Below are positions 6,118-6,587 of a stretch of 6,587 nucleotides of DNA, one piece after another (within the stretch, counting starts at the first letter, position 1; each line of letters opens with the position of its first letter). The position numbers and the translations under genes were made by a program. The stretch comes from Candidatus Latescibacterota bacterium (GTDB taxonomy: Bacteria; Latescibacterota; UBA2968; GCA-2709665). Location: positions 1 through 6,587 of the forward strand of contig JAAXHE010000217.1 in NCBI GenBank assembly GCA_012271065.1, read 5' to 3'. Below the pieces are notes generated by a model. It was given only the letters and a program-made list of their open reading frames with translations. It had not been told where the DNA came from and did no database searches.

Positions 6118-6587
6118 TCATGTTGGAATACCATCAGGTTCAATGATTGTCCCGGACTTGCCGTCGACAATCTTCTGGAGGTTATCCAGCGACCCGGTGA
6201 TTGCCTCGTCACCTGTTTCCCTGACGAAGCGACAGGCCGCGCCCACTTTGGGCGCTATCGAGCCTGGAGAGAATTCGTATTGTTCGAGTTGCTGTGGTGT
6301 AGTACGCCGTATAACGCGCTCCGTGCCAGTACCATGGTTCAGGTATACGCCCTCCACATCCGTTGCAATCACGAACACGTCCGCCGCCAATTCTTGAGCC
6401 AGGAGCCCACTCACCAGGTCTTTGTCAACTGCCGCTTCGACTCCCACAAAGGTTTGTGCGTCCTCTCGAAATACGACGGCAATTCCGCCACCGCCGGCAC
6501 AGAGCAACAACGTACCCTTGTCCACCAGCCATTGGATGGGACTGCACCAGACTATACGCTGTATGAATCCAGCACACGAAGTTTGGG
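6118..6587 (-). CDS. carbamate kinase, C-terminal part (5' end outside window)
   Basis: Carbamate kinase interconverts carbamoyl phosphate + ADP and carbamate + ATP; in catabolic loci it makes ATP, releasing ammonia and CO2. The frame is open to the right edge, so the start lies outside; the GTG at 6525 is an internal Val codon. Family blocks of the amino-acid kinase fold are clear: LLCAGGGGIAVV (glycine loop, GGGG at 6484-6495), GVEAAVDKD with the conserved Lys, TDVEGVYLNHGT, SPGSIAPKV with the nucleotide-binding Lys, and a normal end, GTIIEP. One oddity lies near the right edge. After the Ser-Pro of the usual SPxP region (6538-6543), the chain goes straight to IQWLVDKG, about 10 residues shorter than in E. 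faecalis ArcC or E. coli YbcF as I recall them. This could be a real small deletion, a damaged gene or an assembly error. With the DUF2877 gene at the other end, a role in ureide breakdown is more likely than arginine deimination. Confidence 0.85.
   Translation of the reverse strand, partial: QTSCAGFIQRIVWCSPIQWLVDKGTLLLCAGGGGIAVVFREDAQTFVGVEAAVDKDLVSGLLAQELAADVFVIATDVEGVYLNHGTGTERVIRRTTPQQLEQYEFSPGSIAPKVGAACRFVRETGDEAITGSLDNLQKIVDGKSGTIIEPDGIPT

Noticed and set aside
4587..6176. The same 14-mer, gtcgacaatcttct, at 4587-4600 and 6163-6176.
   Set aside because: Both copies lie in coding sequence and encode the common peptide KIVD in the aminotransferase and the carbamate kinase. This is probably chance, not a repeat element.

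Overview
The window looks like a catabolic and nutrient-uptake locus from a Gram-negative proteobacterium. A TonB-dependent outer-membrane receptor with a proteobacterial-style plug, a probable lipoprotein and moderately high GC point that way. I lean towards a gammaproteobacterium, but a sphingomonad-like alphaproteobacterium cannot be excluded from sequence alone. The window is almost fully coding. No RNA genes, CRISPR arrays, insertion sequences or integration features were seen.

Layout. On the + strand, only the 3' part of one gene enters from the left (2-595). It encodes a DUF2877 protein, the family of AllH (YlbF), a subunit of oxamate carbamoyltransferase. All other genes are on the - strand and read from right to left: the C-terminal part of a carbamate kinase (6587-6118, cut by the window edge), a possible 46-residue ORF (6117-5977), a class III PLP aminotransferase (5909-4536), an unrecognised exported protein (4494-3454), a TonB-dependent receptor (3269-1095) and a small exported, probably lipoprotein, NTF2/SnoaL-like protein (1080-571). 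The - strand series converges on the DUF2877 gene, and the two coding sequences overlap tail-to-tail by 25 bp.

How the genes may work together (inference). The AllFGH-type transcarbamylase forms carbamoyl phosphate from a ureido compound, and carbamate kinase then uses carbamoyl phosphate to make ATP. A DUF2877 gene at one end and a carbamate kinase at the other therefore suggest an energy-yielding pathway for ureides (purine or pyrimidine breakdown products). The aminotransferase could process the amine left after removal of the carbamoyl group, and the receptor could bring in the substrate. The substrate itself cannot be read from the sequence.

The most notable non-coding signal is a pair of near-identical interrupted palindromes sharing the core ATGTTC-N7-GAACAT. 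One lies in the gap upstream of the receptor (3429-3449) and the other in the gap upstream of the aminotransferase (5947-5973). They look like binding sites for one dimeric regulator and would tie the uptake gene and the enzyme genes into one regulon.
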